From DATKMG01 sp035541995 (GTDB taxonomy: Bacteria; Acidobacteriota; Terriglobia; Versatilivoradales; Versatilivoraceae), in the NCBI GenBank assembly GCA_035541995.1, contig DATKMG010000811.1, forward strand, positions 1-12,632: DNA of 12,632 bases, written 5' to 3'. A model generated the notes under the pieces. It was not told where the DNA came from. It saw only the letters and a list, made by a program, of their open reading frames with translations, and searched no databases. The position numbers and the translations under genes are program-made. Positions 6,077 through 12,632 of the stretch are shown here, one piece after another; the stretch's first letter is position 1, and each line of letters opens with the position of its first letter.

Positions 6077-6907
6077 ATGACTTTCCGACCGTTACAAGCA
6101 TTTGCCTGGCTCATCTTTGCAATCTTGTCAGTGGCTCCAGGCACTGGCAGTAGCGATCCTGCCGGGGATATTTTAAGGGGTGGAATCGTGCTCTTGTTCG
6201 GTGATTCGATCCTGGACTGCCATGAGGGCGACAAACGAATAGAGGTAGTAATGAAACAGTTGCTGGTACAGAGAACGGCCAGCACCCGATGGACAATCAT
6301 TAATGAGGCGCACGGCGGAGAGTATATCGGACCCAAGGAAGGCTCGCCGACAGGAGTCTCCGAGCCTCTTTTCACAACAGAGACCACGGGCCGTTACTTC
6401 GAAATCGCGAAGCGCCATCCCAAAGTGGATGTCATCTTTGCCAATTATGCCGCTAACGACAGCAAGGTCTATTCACCCGCCACTTTCCGAAATAGGCTCG
6501 AAGCATTGGGCAGGCTTTTGGAGAAAGACTTCCCGGGAGCCATCTTTATTTTCTCCACGAGCATGTATTGTGATCCGAAGCACGCGGCCCCTTATCACAT
6601 TGACCACTTTAAAGTCCCCGGTTTCAAACAGGGAAGCCTGAGGAACGAGTACCTGGAGCCCTATAACCAGCAAATCCGGGAATTCACTAGGGCTCATGGG
6701 TACGGTTTGGCGGATATTTTTCGTCGTATCGCCGTGGAGACAGAGAGGGGCAATTGGGACATGCGGATTCGTGCCGGAGAGGGCGATCCGAGAGAAGATC
6801 CCAATCATGCGGGAGACATGGCCTGGTTCGACAACATCCACCCAAACTACAAGGGCACTGAGACCATCGCCAGCCTCTACGTGGAAACTCTTATGGAGTT
6901 ACACTGA
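6077..6907 (+). CDS. Secreted SGNH/GDSL-family hydrolase (putative carbohydrate esterase)
   Basis: This is a 276-residue protein. An N-terminal hydrophobic segment (AFAWLIFAILSVAPG) is a Sec signal peptide with likely cleavage near residue 24. SGNH blocks are visible in order: LLFGDSILD with nucleophile Ser44, a Gly-containing NEAHGG stretch (block II), YAANDS with Asn127 (block III), and DNIHPNYKG with Asp252 and His255 (block V). The length and motif set fit single-domain SGNH esterases. In polysaccharide loci these usually remove acetyl or other acyl groups so that glycosidases can act, which suits the neighbouring GH50-like and GH16 genes; the acyl group is not known. A purine-rich AAAGGGGGAGG tract precedes the ATG closely. 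The gene lies 45 bases after the propeller frame and 132 bases before the next gene. Confidence 0.85.
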   Translation: MTFRPLQAFAWLIFAILSVAPGTGSSDPAGDILRGGIVLLFGDSILDCHEGDKRIEVVMKQLLVQRTASTRWTIINEAHGGEYIGPKEGSPTGVSEPLFTTETTGRYFEIAKRHPKVDVIFANYAANDSKVYSPATFRNRLEALGRLLEKDFPGAIFIFSTSMYCDPKHAAPYHIDHFKVPGFKQGSLRNEYLEPYNQQIREFTRAHGYGLADIFRRIAVETERGNWDMRIRAGEGDPREDPNHAGDMAWFDNIHPNYKGTETIASLYVETLMELH

Positions 6908-6937
6908 GCCGCAGGAATCAGTAATGAAAGAGGATAT

Positions 6938-6956
6938 GGCAGGATGACTTCCTGCC
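6938..6956 (+). other. Intergenic hairpin after the SGNH hydrolase gene
   Basis: GGCAGGA (6938-6944) and TCCTGCC (6950-6956) form a perfect 7-bp stem with a 5-base loop. No T tract follows, so it is not a strong terminator. It may moderate read-through or protect the 3' end of the upstream message. Confidence 0.4.
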
Positions 6957-6971
6957 TCGATACAAGGACAG

Positions 6972-7001
6972 TTGAATGGTGCCTGAAATGGGTTATATGA
7001 T
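6972..7001 (+). promoter_or_regulatory. Possible promoter of the GH50-like gene
   Basis: TTGAAT (6972-6977) is followed by overlapping -10-like boxes: TATATG after 16 bases and TATGAT after 18 bases (ending 7001). The position leaves a leader of about 30 bases before the ATG at 7040. The match is moderate. It would allow the glycosidase genes to be expressed apart from the propeller and esterase genes. Confidence 0.3.
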
Positions 7002-7039
7002 CTGCGCATGGAAATTATCCGACTTATAAGGAGTTCTTC

Positions 7040-9157
7040 ATGAATCGTTCCAATCAAGACTCTAATCTAGGGCGCAGGGAGTTTCTCCAGGTGACGGCGA
7101 TGGCGGGCTGCACCATTTTGATTCCGAGTGCCTATGGAAATCCTATTGACGGGATGAAGCTGGAAGTTGCCGAAACGATTGGGGGCCTTGGCACAGAGCC
7201 TGGCACTGCCCCGATCGCGGGGGCCTCGTGGTTCACCGCCAAAGCTGAGGGCGATGGTTTCGCCTACCGTTTCCCTGCCGGCTATCTGTCAAAGGCAAGA
7301 TTCCTGACGGCCGACATGCTATTGGACGGAAACAACCTGCTGGCATTCTCCATCGCCCTACAGGAGGGGGAGAACGGCCCGACGTTCCGCCTCGTATTCG
7401 GCGGCCTCCCACAATGCTCATTCCGAGTGCGCCTGCCCTTGGCCCTCGTCGACCAGAACCGCTGGCGAATCGAAAGAGAAGCGGCTTTTCTAAAACCTAT
7501 GTGTGCCGGTGACCGCGTAAACCTCGCTCTGGTGGACCGAATGCGGCTCACAATTCTGCACAAACGTCCGGGTCCGGTGCGATGGTGTATGACCCCGCTC
7601 CTGGCTGCACCGGGAGAGGTGGAGAGAATCAGCGCCCCGATTCTGCCCAAGGGCAAGCTCCTCGACGAACTCGGGCAAAGCACGCTCCACCAATGGCCTG
7701 AGAAAACCCGAAACGTTGACGAACTCAAGCAACGAATTCAGTCCCAGTGGGAAAATGGTTCAAAACAGACCTGGCCTCAGGAATTTACGCGCTGGGGAGG
7801 ATGGAAGTCCAAGAAGCTCACCGAAGGCCAGGGTTTTTTCCGTACTCACAACGACGGCAAGCGCTGGTGGTTGGTGGACCCGGATGGCTATGCATTCTGG
7901 TCGGCCGGGCTGGATTGCGTCCGTGTCGATACTGAAGCGAGGTTTGACGGCCTGGAATCAGCGCTGACGTGGGCACCCGACCCCAACAAAGAATTTCACG
8001 ATATGTACGGAACGGGCAAAATGATCCGCGTCGAAGGGAAATTCATCAATTACCTCGCCGCCAATATGATCCGGGCACTGGGGCCAGATGGCTGGCGCAA
8101 CAAATGGGCAAAAATCGCGTTGGCCGAGATGAAACGGCTGCGATTCAATACAGTCGCCAACTGGTCAGAGTGGGAGTATGCAAAACAAGCCAGCTTTCCT
8201 TACGTCCGGCCCATGGATTTCAAGGTGAAGCGAAGCACGTGGGTCTACCGTGATTTCCCCGATGTGTTTCATCCCGAGTTCGAGGCCGATGCGGCTGATT
8301 TTGCCAGTTTACTCTCGAGCACAGTCAACGACCCTGCATTCATCGGCTACTTTCTGATGAACGAACCGAGCTGGGGCTTCTCGTCTGAACTGCCTGCCGT
8401 GGGGATGCTTTACGTTACGGCCTCTTGCCACACGCGCACGGAACTCAGCAGATTCCTAAGAAAGAAATACTCTAGCGATGGCGCACTGGCTGCCGCCTGG
8501 AAGATGGCGGCAACTCTGGCAAAGGTGGAATCCGGTAAATGGCAGGGTGTGTTCACTCAAGAGGCCCAGGAGGATCTGCGAGAATTTACGGTTCAGATGG
8601 TGGAGCGCTACTTCAAGGTTATCTCGACTGCCTGCCGCAAGGTAGATCCAAACCATCTGAACCTCGGCATGCGCTGGGCCGGTATTCCTCCCGTCTGGGC
8701 CGTGCGGGGAATGAAGTTCTTTGATGTATTTAGCCTGAACAACTACAGGCCAAAACTGGCACGGGCGGAGGCAGAGAAGATCCACGAGATGCTGAAGATG
8801 CCTGTCATGGTCGGCGAATATCATTTTGGCGCACTGGACGTGGGGTTGCCCGCTTCGGGGATCGGCCACCTGAAGAACCAGACCGACCGGGCCAAAGCCT
8901 ACCGGATTTACCTCGAGGATGCCGCGGCTGATTCCTATTGCGTCGGTGTTCACTGGTTCACGCTCTATGACCAGTCGGCACTGGGCCGCTTCGACGGAGA
9001 GTGTTACAACATCGGATTCCTGGATGTCTGCAATCGACCCTACGATGAAATGGGGAAGGCGGCGATCGCAAGCCACGAGAGCATGTACCAGGTAGCCGAC
9101 GGCCAGACAGCACCGTTCAGTGACGCCCCGGAGTACCTGCCCTTACTGTACCTGTAA
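7040..9157 (+). CDS. Tat-exported GH50-like glycoside hydrolase (agarase-type, clan GH-A)
   Basis: This is a 705-residue protein starting at an ATG with AAGGAG six bases upstream. The N-terminus carries a twin-arginine signal (LGRREFLQV, residues 10-18) followed by a hydrophobic stretch, so it is probably exported folded. Residues about 40-240 look like an accessory beta-rich domain. From about 250 the sequence follows the GH50 pattern: GFFRTHNDGKRWWLVDPDG, then FLMNEPSW with likely acid/base Glu442, and VGEYHFGALD with likely nucleophile Glu593. Near the end it has GVHWFTLYDQ and YNIGFLDVC, both typical of agarase-like members. Known GH50 enzymes are beta-agarases acting on agarose; relatives outside the core family may cut other beta-linked galactans. 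The length is close to the usual 700-800 residues and no key residue is missing. The GH16 gene follows 62 bases downstream, so the two glycosidases are probably co-expressed. Confidence 0.85.
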   Translation: MNRSNQDSNLGRREFLQVTAMAGCTILIPSAYGNPIDGMKLEVAETIGGLGTEPGTAPIAGASWFTAKAEGDGFAYRFPAGYLSKARFLTADMLLDGNNLLAFSIALQEGENGPTFRLVFGGLPQCSFRVRLPLALVDQNRWRIEREAAFLKPMCAGDRVNLALVDRMRLTILHKRPGPVRWCMTPLLAAPGEVERISAPILPKGKLLDELGQSTLHQWPEKTRNVDELKQRIQSQWENGSKQTWPQEFTRWGGWKSKKLTEGQGFFRTHNDGKRWWLVDPDGYAFWSAGLDCVRVDTEARFDGLESALTWAPDPNKEFHDMYGTGKMIRVEGKFINYLAANMIRALGPDGWRNKWAKIALAEMKRLRFNTVANWSEWEYAKQASFPYVRPMDFKVKRSTWVYRDFPDVFHPEFEADAADFASLLSSTVNDPAFIGYFLMNEPSWGFSSELPAVGMLYVTASCHTRTELSRFLRKKYSSDGALAAAWKMAATLAKVESGKWQGVFTQEAQEDLREFTVQMVERYFKVISTACRKVDPNHLNLGMRWAGIPPVWAVRGMKFFDVFSLNNYRPKLARAEAEKIHEMLKMPVMVGEYHFGALDVGLPASGIGHLKNQTDRAKAYRIYLEDAAADSYCVGVHWFTLYDQSALGRFDGECYNIGFLDVCNRPYDEMGKAAIASHESMYQVADGQTAPFSDAPEYLPLLYL

Positions 9158-9219
9158 TTCTGAGGCAAGATTTGCCGAGGGCTGGGCGTGCCCGGTTTGC
9201 GGCAATAGGAAGGAGGGCC

Positions 9220-10101
9220 ATGAAACCTAGGTGTTTCTTCGGGTTGGTTTACGTCATTATCACGGGAATTTCAACTAGCATGGCAGTGGAACACTCATCT
9301 AAGGGTGAGGTAAAAGCCGGGGTGCAAGTACCAGCAGGGTTCAAGCTGGCCTGGGCAGATGAGTTTGACAAAAACGGGAAGCCGGATCCGTTGAATTGGA
9401 ATTATGAGATCGGCTTTGTCCGGAACATGGAGCTGCAGTGGTATCAGCCGGAGAACGCCCGGTGTGAAAACGGCCGGTTGATCATAGAAGGGAAGCGCGA
9501 ACAGAAGCTTAATCCGCATTACAAACCTGACAGCAAGGATTGGAAGGAGAGCAGGCAGTATGGCGATTATACATCCGCGAGTTTGACAACCAAGGGGTTG
9601 CATGCTTGGATGTATGGTCGTTTCGAAATGCGAGCTCGAATCGACACGCGTGCGGGTCTCTGGCCGGGGTTCTGGACGCTGGGCAACAAGGGCATCTGGC
9701 CGGGGTGCGGCGAGATTGATATTATGGAGTACTATCGGGGTATGCTGCTGGCCAACGCAGCCTGGGCCTCAGAAAAGCCCTGGACTCCCCAGTGGGACGA
9801 TATCCGAAAGCCCATCACCGAATTCAACGATCTCCAGTGGTCCGACAAGTTCCATGTCTGGCGAATGGATTGGGACGCCGAGAGCATCAAGCTCTATGTG
9901 GACGACTATCTCATGAATAGCGTGGATCTCACGAGAACCTTCAACAAGAACAAAGAAGGAAAGAATCCCTTCCGTCAACCTCACTACATTATCTTGAATC
10001 TTGCCATTGGTGGAACATCCGGGGGCGATCCTTCACACACGGAATTTCCGGCACGGTATGAAATCGACTATGTTCGTGTGTATGAAAAGCAGGCGCAGTA
10101 A
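9220..10101 (+). CDS. Secreted GH16 endo-glycanase
   Basis: This is a 293-residue protein. The ATG at 9220 is chosen because AGGAAGGAGG lies just upstream and a signal peptide (CFFGLVYVIITGIS) follows; extension to a TTG at 9172 only adds arginine-rich residues. The beta-jelly-roll GH16 hallmarks are all present: WADEFD near the start, a YGRFEMRARI strand, GLWPGFW, and the catalytic EIDIME with nucleophile Glu165, Asp167 and acid/base Glu170. The C-terminal RYEIDYVRVYE strand ends the domain. The bulged ExDxxE form is that of laminarinases, agarases, porphyranases and carrageenases, not of lichenases. The length shows a bare catalytic domain with no binding module. With a GH50-like neighbour an endo-beta-galactanase is plausible, but laminarinase activity cannot be excluded. 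Confidence 0.92.
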   Translation: MKPRCFFGLVYVIITGISTSMAVEHSSKGEVKAGVQVPAGFKLAWADEFDKNGKPDPLNWNYEIGFVRNMELQWYQPENARCENGRLIIEGKREQKLNPHYKPDSKDWKESRQYGDYTSASLTTKGLHAWMYGRFEMRARIDTRAGLWPGFWTLGNKGIWPGCGEIDIMEYYRGMLLANAAWASEKPWTPQWDDIRKPITEFNDLQWSDKFHVWRMDWDAESIKLYVDDYLMNSVDLTRTFNKNKEGKNPFRQPHYIILNLAIGGTSGGDPSHTEFPARYEIDYVRVYEKQAQ

Positions 10102-10163
10102 CTGTCCTGTTTCCTTCACTCTCTGCTGATGTCATTCGCAAGAATTGTATTGAAACAGTGCGA

Positions 10164-10193
10164 TTGCATTGGCAGTGGAATACGGAATACATA
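10164..10193 (+). promoter_or_regulatory. Weak promoter candidate before the creatininase-family gene
   Basis: TTGCAT (10164-10169) and TACATA (10188-10193) are 18 bases apart and would give a short leader to the ATG at 10219. The spacer contains a tandem 7-base repeat, GGAATAC twice (10177-10190). Read-through from the GH16 gene 117 bases upstream is also possible. Confidence 0.25.
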
Positions 10194-10218
10194 AACCAGC
10201 GCAAAAGGAGCGATCGCC

Positions 10219-11223
10219 ATGCACAAGACGGCGCGACGTGAATTTCTGACAGGCACAATTGGAAGCTCTCTCTTGGCCGGAGTCTCAACCCCCGCTTTCG
10301 AAGTCGAACCCGAAGCCGCAATCGGGTCTCGTCCCAATTCAACGCCCGCTTCCGACAGGTTTTTCACCCGCAGAATAGAGGACATGACCAGCCGCGAGGT
10401 TGAATTCTATCTCAAAGAAGGAGGTGATCTTGTTTTTATCCCCTTTGGGCCTGTAAGCGGCCATGGCTCTTTCATTCCACTGGGCATGCACGCCCATTGG
10501 GCAACGGCACTCAGCCTTATCCTGGCTCGGAAGGCCAATGGGCTCGTCTTCCCGACAAGTTATACTTGTTTCGCAGGGGCCACGAGGTCCTTTCGCGGAA
10601 CCGTGTCGTTTGCTATTGAAGAACAGGTGAGTACGCTCAAACGAATCGCACTAACCTTGAATAAGGCGGGATTCCGGCGAGTGGTTTTGGTGGGAGGAAC
10701 TACTCCTGAAAACACTGGCGGCATGATGGCTGCCCGGGAATTGTTTGATGAGACCGAAAGGCCGTTTTACTTTGTAGAATGTGAGAAACTGCTTTCGGCT
10801 CCCCAGGTCAAAGCAATTTATGAAGGGTATCCTGGCGCTTCTCACGAAACGCAGCTCTGCCTTGGTGCGCTAAAAATCCTGGGAAGGGAGCGACCGATTC
10901 CTGCCGCGAACTGGGCAAAGGAAATCGAATCCAAGGGCGACAGCAAGGGAGATCAACCCGATGAGATTCTCGGTGACATTCAAACCATGCGCAAATGGGG
11001 GGCCGTCGGCTTTAGATACTATGAAGAAGGAAACCACGGGAATCACGGCACGGCGGGCCTGATCTACAAGGGCCGCTCGGATGTTGACATGGCTGTGGAG
11101 ATGCTGGAAGCCTGCGCCGATGTCTTGTTACCGGTCCTTGATAACCTGGCGCACTATGCCGATTGGCTCGACAAGCATCCTTTCCAGTATATCAAGGCTG
11201 CCGAGAGGCTGAATGAAATGTGA
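10219..11223 (+). CDS. Tat-exported creatininase-family protein with altered metal site
   Basis: This is a 334-residue protein with AAAAGGAG eight bases before the ATG. A twin-arginine signal (ARREFLTG, residues about 5-12) is followed by a short hydrophobic stretch. From about residue 50 the sequence follows the creatininase/creatinine amidohydrolase fold: a LVFIPFGPVSGHGSFIPLG segment, a SFRGTVSF strand, VVLVGG, a GASHETQL segment and GTAGLIYKGR. Family members use a two-metal site built on an E-x-H-G-x-H-L-P-L-x-T-D segment and an H-A-G-E-x-E-T segment. Here the Glu position is Ser80, His82 is kept, the Asp position is His91, and the second segment reads PGASHET (His209, Glu210). The canonical ligand set is therefore not intact. 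It may bind metal differently, have another substrate (for instance an amide of a modified sugar), or be non-catalytic. A small ORF overlaps its stop codon. Confidence 0.75.
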   Translation: MHKTARREFLTGTIGSSLLAGVSTPAFEVEPEAAIGSRPNSTPASDRFFTRRIEDMTSREVEFYLKEGGDLVFIPFGPVSGHGSFIPLGMHAHWATALSLILARKANGLVFPTSYTCFAGATRSFRGTVSFAIEEQVSTLKRIALTLNKAGFRRVVLVGGTTPENTGGMMAARELFDETERPFYFVECEKLLSAPQVKAIYEGYPGASHETQLCLGALKILGRERPIPAANWAKEIESKGDSKGDQPDEILGDIQTMRKWGAVGFRYYEEGNHGNHGTAGLIYKGRSDVDMAVEMLEACADVLLPVLDNLAHYADWLDKHPFQYIKAAERLNEM

Positions 11224-11369
11224 CCATTGACAAGGATCTTTGTTCCCGAGGGGCCACCCGGGACCGGGTTGGCTTTCTGACCGAACAGCTTGCCCTCAAT
11301 GCGATTGACGAAAACAAGATTGCGTCAATTCCAGAGCTGAAGCAGCCCAGCCCCGCGAACGAGAAATAG
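11220..11369 (+). CDS. Small ORF overlapping the creatininase-family stop (49 codons)
   Basis: A GTG at 11220 overlaps the preceding stop (ATGTGA arrangement) and opens a 49-codon frame ending in TAG at 11367-11369. The product is polar, with a helical stretch FLTEQLALNAIDENKIA, and has no signal or membrane segment. I do not recognise it. The 4-base overlap is the arrangement seen in translationally coupled genes. However, no dedicated ribosome-binding site stands out, and the frame is short enough to occur by chance or to be a fragment of a lost gene. Confidence 0.25.
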   Translation: MTIDKDLCSRGATRDRVGFLTEQLALNAIDENKIASIPELKQPSPANEK

Positions 11370-11466
11370 GCTCCATAGATGAGGTGGCTGTGTCGCAGTA
11401 ACGGCGGTAACTGAGTTGAATGTCAGCTCAAGCCGAACTCACCCTTTACTCTTTACTGGCTCCGAT

Positions 11467-12330
11467 CTACTTCTTTTCGACTGACTTCTCGGCTGCTGGC
11501 TTTGCCTTGGCTGCCGGTGTCGGCTTCCAGAATGTCGGATCCATGGCTGCCAGTTCCTCCGGCACGTTACTCAGATCCGGCCGAAGGCGGTAGATTTCCC
11601 AGTTGGTCCTTTCGGTAAGTTCGGCGACAGAGCGGGAGAAAGTCCGATAGGTGTCACTCGCAACCGCCTTCTGCACACCAGGGTAGATATCATCTACTTC
11701 CTTCAGCGACTTGTAGTAGGCGGCAAGGACCATAGCGGGGGGGCCGGTCTCGGCGACGGACGCCCACACCGAAACCCTTGGTTCCACTCGCGAAAGCTCT
11801 GCCTGCCATAGCTTCCAGGCTTCGATGAATTCGGGCATGCGGCCCGGCTTGACGTCGATGCGGATGCTGCGGATCCAGCGGGAGGCAGCAACAGTTCTCA
11901 TCGCTTCTTCGCGGCCGGAGGGCGGATTTACGCTCAGGTCCCAGCGGCGGCGGCGGATTTCGGCTGTCCCAGAAACCGACATGGCGTTGAGGTCAGCGAA
12001 CATTCTGCTCATGCCTGCAGTTCCCAGGGCCTCCGTCATGACTTTTTGCATCACAGCAAATCCTGCTTCAATATCGCCATACCCTGTTCGCAACGACGAA
12101 AAATAGATGGTCCCGCTGTCACCGTACTCCGTGCTAAACGCGATCCAGTGTTCTCCCTTCTTTCGATTGATATCTGCCAGTTTCCTGATGACGTTTTCGT
12201 ACTCCATCGTTTTGTCCGGGCGGACTTTGACCTTGAGGATGTCCAGCAGTTGCGTCTCACCTTGCTGAGCCAGTGCCAATCCGGCGGAAAATACGAGAGC
12301 GCACACTGCAACCAGAATCGATCTGCGCAT
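11467..12330 (-). CDS. Secreted protein with two ABM/NIPSNAP-like (ferredoxin-fold) repeats
   Basis: This is a 287-residue protein. AAGGAG lies six bases before the ATG, and a clear Sec signal (LVAVCALVFSAGLALA) is followed by QQ at about residue 22. Two related halves can be seen. One begins LDILKVKVRPDKTMEYENVI (about residue 29), the other IRIDVKPGRMPEFIEAW (about residue 155). Each is a strand, a P-G/D-(K/R) turn and a helix, as in dimeric alpha/beta-barrel proteins of the antibiotic-biosynthesis-monooxygenase or NIPSNAP type. The second half continues to AAYYKSLKEVDDIYPG. The last 20 residues are an Ala/Lys/Pro-rich low-complexity tail. No catalytic residue is apparent; a binding or assembly role is as likely as an enzymatic one. 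It converges on the plus-strand unit and has its own promoter candidate, so it is probably not part of the carbohydrate pathway. Confidence 0.65.
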   Translation of the reverse strand: MRRSILVAVCALVFSAGLALAQQGETQLLDILKVKVRPDKTMEYENVIRKLADINRKKGEHWIAFSTEYGDSGTIYFSSLRTGYGDIEAGFAVMQKVMTEALGTAGMSRMFADLNAMSVSGTAEIRRRRWDLSVNPPSGREEAMRTVAASRWIRSIRIDVKPGRMPEFIEAWKLWQAELSRVEPRVSVWASVAETGPPAMVLAAYYKSLKEVDDIYPGVQKAVASDTYRTFSRSVAELTERTNWEIYRLRPDLSNVPEELAAMDPTFWKPTPAAKAKPAAEKSVEKK

Positions 12331-12362
12331 AATTCTCTCCTTGAGTTGTTGGGGTGATCTGC

Positions 12363-12391
12363 ACTATGCAACAAGTCTCGGCAGGTTGCAA
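12363..12391 (-). promoter_or_regulatory. Possible promoter of the ABM-like secreted protein gene
   Basis: Read on the minus strand, TTGCAA (12386-12391) and CATAGT (12363-12368) are separated by 17 bases. Transcription would start near 12356, about 26 bases before the ATG and close to its ribosome-binding site. The boxes are moderate matches, but spacing and distance are right. Confidence 0.4.
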
Positions 12392-12632
12392 GCGAAAGAG
12401 GGTGCAATCAAAAGTGACATACAACGGAGATGCTGGTTCAGGGTTTCTTGGCGAGCTGGCAACCCCTTGGCCTGAAAGGCCAAGATAGTGGAGCCCAGAC
12501 ATCTGAGGTGTTCTGTCAAGTGTTTTTTCAAAATATATTCACAATGCCTTTACAGTTTTTTCCACAAGCGGTTTGCTTGAGGCGGCTGTTTTCCTGGGCG
12601 GCAGTTGCTGACTGGCCTCCCACAGTCGAGGA
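12392..12632. other. Right-edge non-coding stretch with one hairpin and an AT-rich patch
   Basis: A perfect 7-bp hairpin, CTTGGCC (12466-12472) with GGCCAAG (12478-12484), has a 5-base loop. An AT-rich patch (about 12521-12560), clearly lower in GC than its surroundings, holds T runs and ATATATT. A plus-strand frame opens at an ATG at 12544 and runs off the edge, but it has no ribosome-binding site and only 29 codons are visible. A minus-strand frame enters from the edge and stops in the AT-rich patch. Neither can be called a gene from this window. Confidence 0.4.

Noticed and set aside
8456..9076. Minus-strand open frame of 206 codons
   Set aside because: It is antisense to the conserved C-terminal part of the GH50-like domain, including its nucleophile region, and is a shadow frame.
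12544..12632. Possible gene starting at an ATG at 12544 and leaving the window
   Set aside because: Only 29 codons are visible, no ribosome-binding site precedes it, and it starts in an AT-rich patch; not supportable from this window.
1..12632. CRISPR arrays, tRNA or rRNA genes and insertion-sequence transposases
   Set aside because: No regularly spaced direct repeats, cloverleaf-like or rRNA sequence, or transposase motifs were found in the gene-free stretches.

Overview
This 12.6 kb window looks like part of a carbohydrate-degradation locus from a Gram-negative environmental bacterium of moderate GC content. Several exported proteins carry Tat-type (RREFL) or Sec signal peptides. Nothing resembling a SusC/SusD or TonB system is present. 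The last gene and the Tat-exported hydrolases are of a kind common in Acidobacteriota and the Planctomycetota/Verrucomicrobiota groups. That placement is an inference from gene content, because the window has no rRNA or other phylogenetic marker. There are no tRNAs, CRISPR arrays or intact insertion sequences.

Layout. On the minus strand, reading right to left from about 3730, a good sigma70-type promoter leads into a cytoplasmic alpha/alpha-toroid-like protein (3686-2607). This overlaps by 8 bases a sodium:solute symporter (2614-911). After a 193-base gap with a strong hairpin comes a secreted transglutaminase-like protein (717 to beyond the left edge). An 861-base gene-free divergent region (3687-4547) follows. 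It holds a run of small hairpins, a palindrome overlapping a -10-like box, an unexplained block of about 370 bases, and a long GC-rich hairpin flanked by T tracts on both strands.

On the plus strand are, in order: a membrane-anchored Asp-box (BNR) beta-propeller protein split by a frameshift near 5511 (4548-6031), a secreted SGNH/GDSL hydrolase (6077-6907), a Tat-exported GH50-like glycoside hydrolase (7040-9157), a GH16 endo-glycanase (9220-10101), and a Tat-exported creatininase-family protein with altered metal-ligand positions (10219-11223). A 49-codon ORF overlaps the end of the last one. A convergent minus-strand gene encodes a secreted protein with two ferredoxin-like/ABM-like repeats (12330-11467).

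Taken together, the plus-strand set could depolymerise and de-esterify an external polysaccharide. The GH50-like plus GH16 pair suggests a galactan of the agar/porphyran/carrageenan type, but a beta-glucan or other plant or algal glycan is possible. The divergent symporter could import a released sugar, and its overlapping toroid partner could act on it inside the cell. The substrate and the co-regulation are inferences. The best-supported oddities are the single-base frameshift in the propeller gene, the degenerate creatininase-type site, and the structured divergent intergenic region.
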